Source: Neptunicella sp048268085 (GTDB taxonomy: Bacteria; Pseudomonadota; Gammaproteobacteria; Enterobacterales; Alteromonadaceae). Taken from it: a stretch of 64,000 nucleotides of DNA. Below the pieces are notes generated by a model. It saw only the letters and a list, made by a program, of their open reading frames with translations, did not search any database and was not told the DNA's origin. Where the stretch lies: positions 1 to 64,000 of the forward strand of contig NZ_JBLWWF010000015.1 of NCBI RefSeq assembly GCF_048268085.1, given 5' to 3'. Position 1 is the stretch's first letter. The number at the start of each line of letters is the position of its first letter. Shown piece after piece: positions 44,174 through 53,114 of the stretch. Made by a program: the position numbers and the translations under genes.

Positions 44174-44497
44174 TTAGGGGCGGATGCCGACACAGTCCAG
44201 CGGGTATTGCCCTTCACCTTCCAGATAATCCAGACAGGTTTCCAACTCGCTGCGCAGATAAGGATCCTGCATTAATTTTTGTGCTGACCAATAATGTGTT
44301 TGATGCAGGACATGCCAAAACACTCTTTCTTTTTGGCTGTAGGGGCTATCGGGATTGGGTTTAACCTGCATCCATTCCTCTAACGTATCCCAAAAATACA
44401 GGTCAAGTTCAGTGTAGGGAATGCGTTGCTCCCAAAAGGCTCTAACAAAGTAAGCCAATTGACTGGCTTTAAGGTTAATAAAATTTTTGACTGTCAC
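44174..44497 (-). CDS. Conserved hypothetical protein (107 aa)
   Basis: A 107-aa, Trp/Tyr/His-rich soluble protein (AFWEQRIPYTELDLYFWDTLEEWMQV and HQTHYWSAQKLM). I do not recognise a named family. The gene is just after thyA in the opposite direction and 181 bp below a strong AGCGCT palindrome. The length and aromatic pattern give it a real-protein look, but no function can be assigned. Confidence 0.6.
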   Translation of the reverse strand: MTVKNFINLKASQLAYFVRAFWEQRIPYTELDLYFWDTLEEWMQVKPNPDSPYSQKERVFWHVLHQTHYWSAQKLMQDPYLRSELETCLDYLEGEGQYPLDCVGIRP

Positions 44498-44676
44498 AAC
44501 TTGTCATTCTCACTTGATTATTGAGTTAGGGTACATTTGTCTCCGGCAAATTTATCAAGAGCCTGTAACATGACTGACTCATTTTTGTAGTATAGCTGGC
44601 ATAATTAATTTGTCGCTGATCTGCGCCGAACTGAAAGGTATCAATTTGTAATTGAAGAAATTAAAGTGGTTTTTAA

Positions 44677-44692
44677 ATAAAAGCGCTTACAT
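44677..44692 (-). promoter_or_regulatory. Lone AGCGCT palindrome like the island operators
   Basis: Read on the minus strand, ATGTAAGCGCTTTTAT (44692-44677) differs by one base from the operator ATGTAAGCGCTTTCAT of the beta-glucoside island, and a TATATT box lies immediately upstream on the same strand, the same arrangement as there. The nearest downstream gene on that strand is the 107-aa hypothetical. The -35 region is weak. Confidence 0.5.
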
Positions 44693-44716
44693 AAATATAT
44701 AGAATATTGCCGGTTA

Positions 44717-45571
44717 TCACCAGCCCATTGACTTTACCCAGCCAATTATTTCGCCAGCCACATAAGCATATTGTTGGCGAGCTCCTGTCGCCAGTCCCGC
44801 AATTTCGCGTTGCCGATAGTGGACTTTAAACGCTTTTCCGGCAGCAATTCTGCGTTCTTTGTTGGTACTTTTTATCCAATTGTTGTCATGTTGTGAGAAC
44901 ACATCCAATACGGCGGTACCACTACTGGCAAGATAGTTGCCAACCTGATTATTAAGTGTCGCTTGAGGCCAGTAGGGACCGAGAGCCACGAGTCCGTCAG
45001 GTCTTTGCAGACTTTCTTCTGAGTACATTTTGGCTAACCATGCAGCAGCCGTTCCTCGCGCAACAACGAGTTTAAAGCCAGGATATTGCTTGGCGTTTGC
45101 CATGACACTTTGCATTTGTTGTTGCAAATGCTGTTCGACTTGATCAAATGTGGTTTGATTAATAAAAGCACCAGTATTAATTAATTGAATGACATTTTGT
45201 CGTTGATCTTCGGTGAGTTCGCTATTGGGGAAATTATCTAATATTTGAGTTTCCGGGGCCGCGAGGATCAAGGTGATCCATCCCACTGCATTGAGTTTTT
45301 GGCTTAATCCCAACAGGCTCCTATCCGGAGACTGGCTCAGGTCACTAACGATAACAGCCACCCCCTTTACTGACGGAGTGTCGGCCATATGCTTAACCAC
45401 TGCAAACTGCAATTCACCTGCATTTAACAGGTCTAAATCCTGATTGGGATATTCACGTTGTGCATCGAGCAAATATTGACTTTCAGGTGCTATTTCCGCG
45501 CGGACGATCATGCTGGCTAAAATGCTTAGCAGAGCAAGTAGATGGGTAAATGATGGCGATTTTATTTGCAT
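44717..45571 (-). CDS. DUF3530 family exported alpha/beta-hydrolase-like protein
   Basis: A 284-aa exported protein with signal peptide (about 1-24, LASMIVRAEI) and a fold resembling alpha/beta hydrolases (DUF3530). The region expected to carry the G-x-S-x-G nucleophile reads VVARGTAAAWLA, so serine is absent at that place; catalysis as a normal esterase is doubtful. C-terminal segments (GLVALGPYWPQ, VLDVFSQHDNNW) match the family. Role unknown. Confidence 0.8.
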   Translation of the reverse strand: MQIKSPSFTHLLALLSILASMIVRAEIAPESQYLLDAQREYPNQDLDLLNAGELQFAVVKHMADTPSVKGVAVIVSDLSQSPDRSLLGLSQKLNAVGWITLILAAPETQILDNFPNSELTEDQRQNVIQLINTGAFINQTTFDQVEQHLQQQMQSVMANAKQYPGFKLVVARGTAAAWLAKMYSEESLQRPDGLVALGPYWPQATLNNQVGNYLASSGTAVLDVFSQHDNNWIKSTNKERRIAAGKAFKVHYRQREIAGLATGARQQYAYVAGEIIGWVKSMGW

Positions 45572-45633
45572 ATTCCTTTATCGGAAATGGGAGGACTAAG
45601 TTGAGTATTAATCGACGTTTTATGCTGGTGAGT

Positions 45634-46293
45634 TTAATCAAAAGGACATGGAGTGCAAAAAATCATTGTTTTTTCGCTTACAGGATGATGAATGGTTAAT
45701 TGTTGGGCATGTAATTGTAAACGTTCGGCCATGCTCAAAGCTTCAGGATGAGCATATAAGCGATCACCCAAAATAGGGTGTCCTAAACTGAGCATATGCA
45801 CGCGCAGTTGATGAGATCGACCGGTAATCGGAGTCAGCTCCAACAACGATGAATGCGCAGTGACACTAACCACTTTCCACAAGGTTTGTGAGGGCTTGCC
45901 ACGTTCATGATCCACCATCTGTTTGGGGCGGTTGGGCCAGTCACAAATCAATGGCAAGTCCACCATGCCACTATCTTGTGCTGGTTGACCGAAGACCCGG
46001 GCATAATAGACTTTGCTGGTTTGGCGAGTTTCAAACTGTCTGGACAAGTGGCGATGAGCCGCTTTATTCATCGCCATGACCATGATACCTGAAGTCGCCA
46101 TATCCAAACGATGCACAATGGTAGCAGTGGGAAATACGCGCTGCACTCTATATTGTAAACAATCCTGATGTTCAGCGGCTTTACCCGGCACACTCAACAA
46201 GCCACTGGGTTTATCCAATATCAGAATATCCTCATCTTGATAGACAATATTGAGATAAGGTTCCATTGGAGGCTGGTAATTAAGTAAGGCCAT
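45634..46293 (-). CDS. rluA: Dual-specificity rRNA/tRNA pseudouridine synthase RluA
   Basis: A 219-aa pseudouridine synthase, the same length as E. coli RluA. The catalytic motif HRLDMATSGIMVMAMNKAAHRHLSRQFE (Asp in HRLD) and DLPLICDWPNRPKQ are strongly conserved. E. coli RluA modifies U746 of 23S rRNA and U32 of several tRNAs. Its ATG overlaps the rapA stop by one base, and the rapA-rluA order is conserved in enterics. Confidence 0.96.
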   Translation of the reverse strand: MALLNYQPPMEPYLNIVYQDEDILILDKPSGLLSVPGKAAEHQDCLQYRVQRVFPTATIVHRLDMATSGIMVMAMNKAAHRHLSRQFETRQTSKVYYARVFGQPAQDSGMVDLPLICDWPNRPKQMVDHERGKPSQTLWKVVSVTAHSSLLELTPITGRSHQLRVHMLSLGHPILGDRLYAHPEALSMAERLQLHAQQLTIHHPVSEKTMIFCTPCPFD

Positions 46294-49127
46294 TAGTGAG
46301 TGTTTACCACCAGTCGTAATGCTTCAAACTCTACTTCGGCATGGTCAATTATCTTGGCCAATTGTTGCATTTGCATGGATAAATGTTCTATTTCTTCATC
46401 CCGAATACTGGGGTTGACGCTTTGTAACGTGCGCAAACGCTGTAGTTCTTCGCCTAATAAGGATTCCATACGTTGCAAACTTTGCTGCCTTTGTTGTTCC
46501 CCTTGCTGTTGGGCTATCTGCTCAAGTTGATCCAGCCCCAACTCAACTTTATCACTGAGTGCACTAATCAGTTGATTTGCGATTTTACGATTGACTTTAT
46601 TGAGGTAATCAAAACTATGCTGCGTTTGTTGCCCCTTAGGATCCACGCAAATACGAATCGGTGTAGGAGGCAGAAAACGTTGTAATTGCAATTGCTTAGG
46701 GGCTTTGGCAGATAAAATAAATACCGCTTCTAACCAGAAAAAACCGACCGGAATGTCTGGATCTTTGTAAAGTGCAATGCTGGCTTTACCTTTAACATCG
46801 GTTAATACGGTGTCCTGAGCATGTTGCACCATGGGGTGATCCCAGCTTAAAAACTGTAATTGCTCAAACTGTAGCGCCGCTTGGCGTTCATACGTAACCA
46901 TCGTACCTTCTTCATCCAGCCCCGGCAGACTGTGATGCATGGCTTCTGAAGGACGCAATAGATAACTGCTTTCGTCATTTTCTTCTTGCACTACACCGAT
47001 GGTGTCAAACAAGTAAGTCATGAACTTTTCTAAATTAACCGATTGATCTGATTGATAAATGGTATCAATAAACGTATCAATACTGCCTTTGCCGGAGGAG
47101 TTGAGTTCCAGCAATTTATCCCGCCCCTGTTCAAGTTGTAACTTAAACTCTCGATGCAAAGCGGCGGTTTGGTTAATCAATGCAAAGCTTAGGGCCTCAT
47201 CTTGCGGTGTCAGCATGGCAGCTTGCAGTTGAGTTTTTACTTGCTGATAAACAGCGTTGCCAGTGGGGCAGGTATGCTCAAACGCATCCAACCCCTGATG
47301 ATACCAGTCGAGTAATACTTGCTGTGCAGAGTGCTCAAAATATGGAACATGAATTTGAATGTCGGCTTGCTGACCGATCCGGTCCAGTCGGCCAATGCGT
47401 TGTTCCAGTAAATCCGGAACCAATGGCAAATCAAATAGCACCAAATGATGGGCAAACTGGAAGTTACGTCCTTCACTACCAATTTCGCTACAAATTAGCA
47501 CTTGTGCACCGTCTTCCTGTTGAGCGAAATAGGCAGCGGCTTTATCTCGTTCAACGATGCTCATGCCTTCATGAAAGACGGATGAACGGATACCGGACTG
47601 GATACGCACCGCTTCTGAAAGCGCTAAGGCAGTCCCTGCGCTGGCACAAATTGTCAGGATCTTTTTGCCTTTATGCTCTTTAAGTTGGTCGATAAACCAC
47701 GCTACCCGAGGATCAAACTCCACCCAGCTTTCCACCATATCCCCATGACGCTCTGGCGCGACTAATAAACTGAGGTTTTGTTGAGTGGCTAATTCAGCAT
47801 ATTGTGTGGGCAAACCGAGCGGGTAACAATTAAGCTGCCGAACCGGAAAACCGCTAATGCCAGAGCGGGCATTACGAAACAGTAAACGGCCGGTGCCGTG
47901 GCAATCGAGCAGGTGAGCAATGAGACGATTGCATTGTTCGCTATTACTGGCGTCAAGCTGTTCTAAAAGTTGTGGCTCGCTACGCATAAATGGCGCAATT
48001 GCATTTTTTTGCTGGCTGTTTAAGGCCTGTCCGTCTGGCGCCTGTCTATCCAATAGGGGGGCAATCGCATCGGCTAGTTCAGCATAATGTTGTTCTTGTT
48101 CGACGAATTGCTGGTAATCATGAAAACGGTCGGCATCAAGTAAACGTAATCGGGCAAAATGACTGTGATGGCCTAGTTGTTCTGGCGTGGCGGTGAGTAA
48201 TAATACCCCTTTGGTTTGCTGCGCCAGCTGCTCAATAGCTTGATACTCAATCGACGCTTCTTCAGGCGACCATTGCAAGTGATGAGCCTCATCGACCACC
48301 ATTAAATCCCAATCACAAGCTTGGGCTTGTTGCAGATAATCTTCGTTTTCAGTTAATAAATCCAGACTGCACAGGACTAATTGTTCAGATTCAAATGGAT
48401 TACCGCCTTCCTCAGCCAAGGACTGACAGCGTTCGGCATCAAAAATGGCAAAGGCCAAATTGACCCGACGTAACATTTCTACTAACCATTGATGGACCAA
48501 GCTGGAAGGCACCACAATTAACACTCGGCTGGCACGGCCACTGAGTAATTGCTGATGAATGATTAATGCCGCTTCAATGGTTTTACCTAATCCTACTTCG
48601 TCGGCTAACAAAACACGTGGAGCGTAACGCTGGCCCACCTGACGGGCAATGTGCAACTGATGGGGAATTAAATCTACTCGTGCGCCCACAAAACCCAATA
48701 ACGGCGAAGTAAGGTGTTGATACTGCTGTTGCCAGCATTCATAGCGTAAATCAAACCATTTGGGACTATCAAATTGTCCATTCAGAAGTCGTTTATGCGG
48801 TTGATTCAATTGCATTTTATGATCGACAAAAGTTTCAATTAACGCGGCACTTTGTTGGGTATCCTGACGCACCCCATGATAGGTTAACTGGCCTTGTTTT
48901 TCGGTGACTTTGTCAATCCGCATTTGCCAGCATTCATGGCTGGTGACCATCTCATTGGCTTCTAAAGCCAGGCGGGTCAAGGGGGCCGTTTGTGTGGCGT
49001 AAACTCGGGTTTCGCCGGTCGCGGGGAATAAAATAGTCACCTGTCGATGATTTACATCAATGACTGTGCCTAAACCTAAATCAGTTTCTGTATCGCTTAA
49101 CCAACGTTGACCGGGAGAAAATAACAT
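46293..49127 (-). CDS. rapA: RNA polymerase-associated ATPase RapA
   Basis: A 944-aa SWI/SNF family ATPase that recycles RNA polymerase. N-terminal tudor-like segments (FSPGQRWLSDTETDLGLG), helicase motifs DEVGLGKTIEA (Walker A), VVDEAHHLQW (DEAH) and EGRNFQFAHHLVLFDLP..QRIGRLDRIGQ (motif VI). Start at 49127 is preferred: GAGGG precedes it and the family begins MLFSPGQRW; the longer upstream frame has no homologous sequence. Stop overlaps rluA. Confidence 0.96.
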   Translation of the reverse strand: MLFSPGQRWLSDTETDLGLGTVIDVNHRQVTILFPATGETRVYATQTAPLTRLALEANEMVTSHECWQMRIDKVTEKQGQLTYHGVRQDTQQSAALIETFVDHKMQLNQPHKRLLNGQFDSPKWFDLRYECWQQQYQHLTSPLLGFVGARVDLIPHQLHIARQVGQRYAPRVLLADEVGLGKTIEAALIIHQQLLSGRASRVLIVVPSSLVHQWLVEMLRRVNLAFAIFDAERCQSLAEEGGNPFESEQLVLCSLDLLTENEDYLQQAQACDWDLMVVDEAHHLQWSPEEASIEYQAIEQLAQQTKGVLLLTATPEQLGHHSHFARLRLLDADRFHDYQQFVEQEQHYAELADAIAPLLDRQAPDGQALNSQQKNAIAPFMRSEPQLLEQLDASNSEQCNRLIAHLLDCHGTGRLLFRNARSGISGFPVRQLNCYPLGLPTQYAELATQQNLSLLVAPERHGDMVESWVEFDPRVAWFIDQLKEHKGKKILTICASAGTALALSEAVRIQSGIRSSVFHEGMSIVERDKAAAYFAQQEDGAQVLICSEIGSEGRNFQFAHHLVLFDLPLVPDLLEQRIGRLDRIGQQADIQIHVPYFEHSAQQVLLDWYHQGLDAFEHTCPTGNAVYQQVKTQLQAAMLTPQDEALSFALINQTAALHREFKLQLEQGRDKLLELNSSGKGSIDTFIDTIYQSDQSVNLEKFMTYLFDTIGVVQEENDESSYLLRPSEAMHHSLPGLDEEGTMVTYERQAALQFEQLQFLSWDHPMVQHAQDTVLTDVKGKASIALYKDPDIPVGFFWLEAVFILSAKAPKQLQLQRFLPPTPIRICVDPKGQQTQHSFDYLNKVNRKIANQLISALSDKVELGLDQLEQIAQQQGEQQRQQSLQRMESLLGEELQRLRTLQSVNPSIRDEEIEHLSMQMQQLAKIIDHAEVEFEALRLVVNTH

Positions 49128-49450
49128 AATGACCCTCTTAAAATTTGGAGGCGGATTATACCTAAACCTTTTTAGAATGCGAGTTTCAACCATCTGTAAT
49201 GGGACACATTTAACAGTGCGTGACATTATTCTTGGAGTGAGTGGAAATGAAAATTGCGTTAATTTTATACCGCGATTTATCGATGTTGGTGCTAATCAAT
49301 AAAAGTTGGTGATTGTGCAACAAAAGTGTTTTAAGGTGTGCTTGAACCATGCTGAAAACACTGACCAATTATTTTCAGGTGATTGATTCGTTTTAGCCTG
49401 TAAGTAACTGGCCTGTTATCAGAGTTATATAACATCAGCCGGAGTTGCTA
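49128..49450. other. Divergent intergenic region rapA/phoH-like gene
   Basis: About 320 bp with outward-facing promoters expected for rapA and the PIN-PhoH gene. I see no strong -35/-10 pair, operator or hairpin, and only one dubious 21-codon frame (49247-49312). Confidence 0.5.
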
Positions 49451-50848
49451 ATGCCCAAAAAAGTCGTCAGTGAAAGCAAAATCTATGTTCTAGACACCAA
49501 TATCCTGCTCCACGAACCTTTCGCATTTTTATCCTTCAAAGAAAACGATGTTATTGTACCGATGACGGTACTGGAGGAACTGGATTACATCAAAGACAGT
49601 AAAAAAGATGTATCCAGAGATGCTCGAGTCTCAATTCGAGCCATGGAAGATACGTTGCACAACGCCACCCCGGAAGAAATCGTCGCGGGAGTTTCACTTA
49701 AAGGATTAGGTTCCGGTGATGCCGCACCCACCGGACGTTTATCGATATTTGCCGATTACAACCTTACTGAAACCCAAAGCGTATTTACCAGTAATGAAAA
49801 CGATAACCGCATTATTAATGCGGCGTTGCATTTACAGGCTAATCGCCTGGATCAACAAGTGGTACTGGTGACTAAAGACATCAATATGCGTCTTAAGGCG
49901 AAGGGAGCCGGGATGGTGCATGTGGAAGACTATCGCACCGACCAACTGATTTCTGATATTAAATATTTGTGTAAAGGTTTCCATCATTTTGAAGGGGATT
50001 TTTGGCAAAAGGTTAAGTCGGTTGATAGTCGGACCGAAGGGCGTGACACGATCCACACCATCGATAAATCGGTATTACCTGAAGCTTATATTAATGAATT
50101 TTTGATTGATGACAGTCAGCATTTTGCCGGTATTGTCGAGTCTGCCACTAACGATTCCCTAGAAGTACTCGATTTGGGCTATGAACGAATGATGGGCCGC
50201 AATGCCTGGGGGATTTCACCGAAAAATATAGGTCAGGCGATGGCATTGCATTCACTGCTTGATCCGCATATTGATTTGGTGATTTTAACCGGTCCTGCGG
50301 GCAGTGGTAAAACCTTATTAGCATTGGCTGCGGCGTTGGAAATGTCTATCGAGCAAAAAATGTATGACAAGATTATCGTCACTCGCAGTACACCAGAAAT
50401 TGCCGAGTCCATCGGCTTTTTGCCCGGCACCGAAGAAGAAAAGATGGCACCGTGGCTGGCAGCGATTACCGATTCACTGGAAGTACTACACAAGCATGAT
50501 GAAAACTCTCATAGCTCCATGAGCTACATCATGGAAAAGGCTAATATTCAGTTTAAATCGATAAACTTTATGCGTGGACGCAGTATTCAAAATGCCGTGG
50601 TATTGTTGGACGAATGCCAGAATCTCACCGCTTCACAACTGAAAACTATCATCACCCGTTGTGGGCAGGGGACTAAGTTAGTTTGTAGTGGTAACTTGGC
50701 TCAAATCGACAGTAATTATCTAAGTCCGGTAACGTCAGGTTTAACCTATCTGGTGGAGAAATTTAAAGACTTCTCCGGCAGTGCCACGATTAATCTGGAT
50801 GGTGTCGTGCGTAGCCGCCTTGCCGAATATGCCGAGGTGAATTTGTAA
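49451..50848 (+). CDS. PIN-PhoH family ATPase (YlaK-like)
   Basis: A 465-aa cytoplasmic protein joining an N-terminal PIN-like nuclease domain (about residues 8-160, YVLDTNILLHEPFAFLSF; acidic residues D12, E37, D98-type pattern) and a PhoH-type ATPase (Walker A GPAGSGKTLLA, Walker B VVLLDECQN). PhoH2-type fusions are RNA helicase/RNases in mycobacteria. The ATG at 49451 follows GGAG by 6 nt; a TTG two codons upstream is not needed. Confidence 0.93.
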   Translation: MPKKVVSESKIYVLDTNILLHEPFAFLSFKENDVIVPMTVLEELDYIKDSKKDVSRDARVSIRAMEDTLHNATPEEIVAGVSLKGLGSGDAAPTGRLSIFADYNLTETQSVFTSNENDNRIINAALHLQANRLDQQVVLVTKDINMRLKAKGAGMVHVEDYRTDQLISDIKYLCKGFHHFEGDFWQKVKSVDSRTEGRDTIHTIDKSVLPEAYINEFLIDDSQHFAGIVESATNDSLEVLDLGYERMMGRNAWGISPKNIGQAMALHSLLDPHIDLVILTGPAGSGKTLLALAAALEMSIEQKMYDKIIVTRSTPEIAESIGFLPGTEEEKMAPWLAAITDSLEVLHKHDENSHSSMSYIMEKANIQFKSINFMRGRSIQNAVVLLDECQNLTASQLKTIITRCGQGTKLVCSGNLAQIDSNYLSPVTSGLTYLVEKFKDFSGSATINLDGVVRSRLAEYAEVNL

Positions 50849-50870
50849 CTGTGTGGCATTAATTTATTGG

Positions 50871-50900
50871 CATCGGCCATTATGATTAATGGCCGATACT
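50871..50900. terminator. Hairpin between PIN-PhoH and glycosyltransferase genes
   Basis: ATCGGCCATTA (50872-50882) and TAATGGCCGAT (50887-50897) form an 11-bp perfect stem with a 4-nt loop between two convergent genes. A weak T-rich tail exists on either side, so it may end transcription in both directions. Confidence 0.65.
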
Positions 50901-50910
50901 ATCAATACCT

Positions 50911-51954
50911 TTAGTCCACAGATTGTGACAATCTGTTTTTAAAAAGCAAATAGGCTTCGGTGACATCTGGCAACGTAATATTGGTTAATATTCTTGCCAA
51001 TGTATCTGCTTCTTCAAGATTGGCTTTAGCAATCATTTTTACTACGTGTTTTCGATTTAAACGGACGGAACGTCTAGCTTTTTTTAGTTCTTCGTCATCG
51101 ATCAAGTGACTAAAAAATAGATTTCTCTGCTGGTCATATTGAGCAAAATATTCATCATCAATAGGGATAACTTCTTCTGTCTGGCGTTTATAAAACCCCC
51201 AACGATTATCTTTAAAACAGGATTGAAATTCTTGGGTATGCAGTGGCCTACCCCTATTCAATAATGCGATATATTCCGGTTGACTGCGATAGGCACGATG
51301 TAAAATAAAATAGTCCTTTACAGGAGTAGATAATTCTTCCGGGGCGACTTTTGAGAACTCGTTTTTGGTAAATTTAACTGGTTGGCCATTGGCAAGTTTG
51401 TAGACTGCATTTTTAATATAAAGATTGTGAGGGTTAATATCTTTAGAAGATAAACCACTTCTCACGATGGATTTGATGCTTTGTGCTCGATGACCTCTGA
51501 TGGGATTGGTAACCGGCGGTAAAAACCATGCATGTTCATTCATACGCATCAGCCATTCGAAACAAATTATATCAGCATTAATCCGCTCTACACACTCGTG
51601 AACTGATTGGTTGAATTGTCTCGGTATCCAAAATTCATCAATATCCAAGAACATGACGTGAGTGAAGCCTTGCTTATTACTTTCCGCCAAGGCTTTTTTG
51701 TATATTTCTGCCTGTGGAGCGGTCCCTTTAACAGTAAAAAAAGAGTTTCCATCTAATAAGGTTACCGGGTATGTTTTAACCACGTTTTGTAGAATCGCTA
51801 AACTATTGTCGCTAGTGTTATTAATATAAATATCGATATGGTCAAAACCAAAATAATGATGGTGAAAAATCCAGTCTGGTAAGTAGGCTGCTTCATCCTT
51901 TGCAATGGCGACGAGTTTTATTTTGGTATCTTTTATATGACTAGGAGCAAGCAC
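50911..51954 (-). CDS. Glycosyltransferase family 2/92-like protein
   Basis: A 347-aa cytoplasmic GT-A type glycosyltransferase. The N-terminus KIKLVAIAKDEAAYLPDWIFHHHYFGFDHIDIYINNTSDNS and the metal motif FLDIDEFWI (DxD) are typical of the GT92/glyco_tranf_2_4 group, which adds sugars to surface glycans. It stands alone at this locus, so donor and acceptor are unknown. ATG with no strong ribosome site. Confidence 0.85.
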   Translation of the reverse strand: MLAPSHIKDTKIKLVAIAKDEAAYLPDWIFHHHYFGFDHIDIYINNTSDNSLAILQNVVKTYPVTLLDGNSFFTVKGTAPQAEIYKKALAESNKQGFTHVMFLDIDEFWIPRQFNQSVHECVERINADIICFEWLMRMNEHAWFLPPVTNPIRGHRAQSIKSIVRSGLSSKDINPHNLYIKNAVYKLANGQPVKFTKNEFSKVAPEELSTPVKDYFILHRAYRSQPEYIALLNRGRPLHTQEFQSCFKDNRWGFYKRQTEEVIPIDDEYFAQYDQQRNLFFSHLIDDEELKKARRSVRLNRKHVVKMIAKANLEEADTLARILTNITLPDVTEAYLLFKNRLSQSVD

Positions 51955-52066
51955 ATTTTTCCCTTGATACAGTTAGAAGTTTAAATACATTCATACTTTT
52001 GGAAATACAGTTCAAATTTGCGCAGACCTTATTCGTTACCTGTTTTATGGTCAAGAAGAATAGACA

Positions 52067-53011
52067 CTAAAATTTAATCGGTTCAAACTGCTGCTGATTA
52101 TTTCCTATGTCCCGTTTACTTTGATCGGATATTTCACCGAGTTCGAATAAAGCCGGGCCGGTTGGTTCCAAGTAAAAGTAGGCAATTTGGTCATGCATAA
52201 ATACAGACTCTTCTTTTTTATGTTTAAAACTAACTCCCAATAGTGCATGTTCCGGTAAGAAGATAAATACCATTGGCATATCTGGATAAAGTCCGTGTAG
52301 CAGAGCGGCAGTCAAGACGGCTTTGCTGTCGCAATCTCCTTTATTGTCGACCAGTAGTTTATTGGGGGGCGAAAAACCGCTGCCATTGGAGTTAAGCCGA
52401 TCTTCCAATAGGTCATAAGGAATGGATTGTACCCAACTTAATACCAGTTCGATGGTTTTACGTCTGTCAGGGGAATCCTCTGATAGTTGTCTAAAACTGG
52501 CTATTAAAGGCGCGAGTAAGTCTTGGCTTTGCCGGGCAAATTTTACGTGGTCAGGTTTAATGCCGGTTTCACCCATGGCATTTTCAAATTCAATATAGTA
52601 ATTGTCAGCCAAATATTGTTCAAAACTGCTGCGTTGTAATTGTTGGAATTGCTTTTGCCATTTGGGAATGCTTTTGGGGTGACGAGAGCGAATCGATACG
52701 CTGATTTTGTTGGCGTTTTGTTTCACTTTAATATCGGCCTCTCGCGCATCAATCTGACTGGCTTGTTTGCGCATCGCCATCACGCTATATCGATTAGCAA
52801 TTTCGGGGCGATAGAGTTTGAAGGTGCGAAAAGCATCAAAAAACTGCGTTTTATCAAACGACACATCCAGTTGGTGTTGTTTCTCGGCGCGATCCTGCCA
52901 AACATAATGAAATTCGATGGTGTTGTCTTTTTCAAGACGAGAAAAAGCCAACTGTTTGGCATGGCAAGGGAATAGGGTTAAGCAAAGGATGACGAGGTAA
53001 TATTTGCTCAT
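52067..53011 (-). CDS. Exported transglutaminase-like cysteine protein
   Basis: A 314-aa protein with signal peptide (about 1-18, LVILCLTLFPCHA). The second half holds a transglutaminase-like core: catalytic Cys in NKGDCDSKAVLTAALL and His in FLPEHALLG, with an acidic residue following near FYLEPTG. Family members are proteases or peptide-crosslinking enzymes. The start at 53011 gives the signal peptide; the 23-codon upstream extension does not. It lies after the TonB receptor terminator and may have its own promoter. Confidence 0.8.
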   Translation of the reverse strand: MSKYYLVILCLTLFPCHAKQLAFSRLEKDNTIEFHYVWQDRAEKQHQLDVSFDKTQFFDAFRTFKLYRPEIANRYSVMAMRKQASQIDAREADIKVKQNANKISVSIRSRHPKSIPKWQKQFQQLQRSSFEQYLADNYYIEFENAMGETGIKPDHVKFARQSQDLLAPLIASFRQLSEDSPDRRKTIELVLSWVQSIPYDLLEDRLNSNGSGFSPPNKLLVDNKGDCDSKAVLTAALLHGLYPDMPMVFIFLPEHALLGVSFKHKKEESVFMHDQIAYFYLEPTGPALFELGEISDQSKRDIGNNQQQFEPIKF

Positions 53012-53060
53012 TTTTGCCCGTATGTTGCGAAGGTGTATGCAGTATAGATAAAGTGACATC

Positions 53061-53088
53061 AATAAAAAAGCCAGCATCACGCTGGCTT
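53061..53088 (-). terminator. Rho-independent terminator of the second TonB receptor gene
   Basis: AAGCCAGC (53068-53075), 5-nt loop, GCTGGCTT (53081-53088), followed on the minus strand by TTTTTATTG. It begins 27 bp after the receptor stop codon. Confidence 0.92.
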
Positions 53089-53114
53089 AAATAAGTTTGA
53101 ATCGTGGTAATCGA

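Noticed and set aside
47613..47624. GAAAGCGCT-like sequence inside rapA
   Set aside because: Within a coding region, half-palindrome only and no promoter beside it; chance match to the island operator.
49247..49312. Twenty-one-codon frame in the rapA/PIN-PhoH intergenic region
   Set aside because: Ribosome site weak and no neighbouring promoter; a frame this short is expected by chance in 320 bp.
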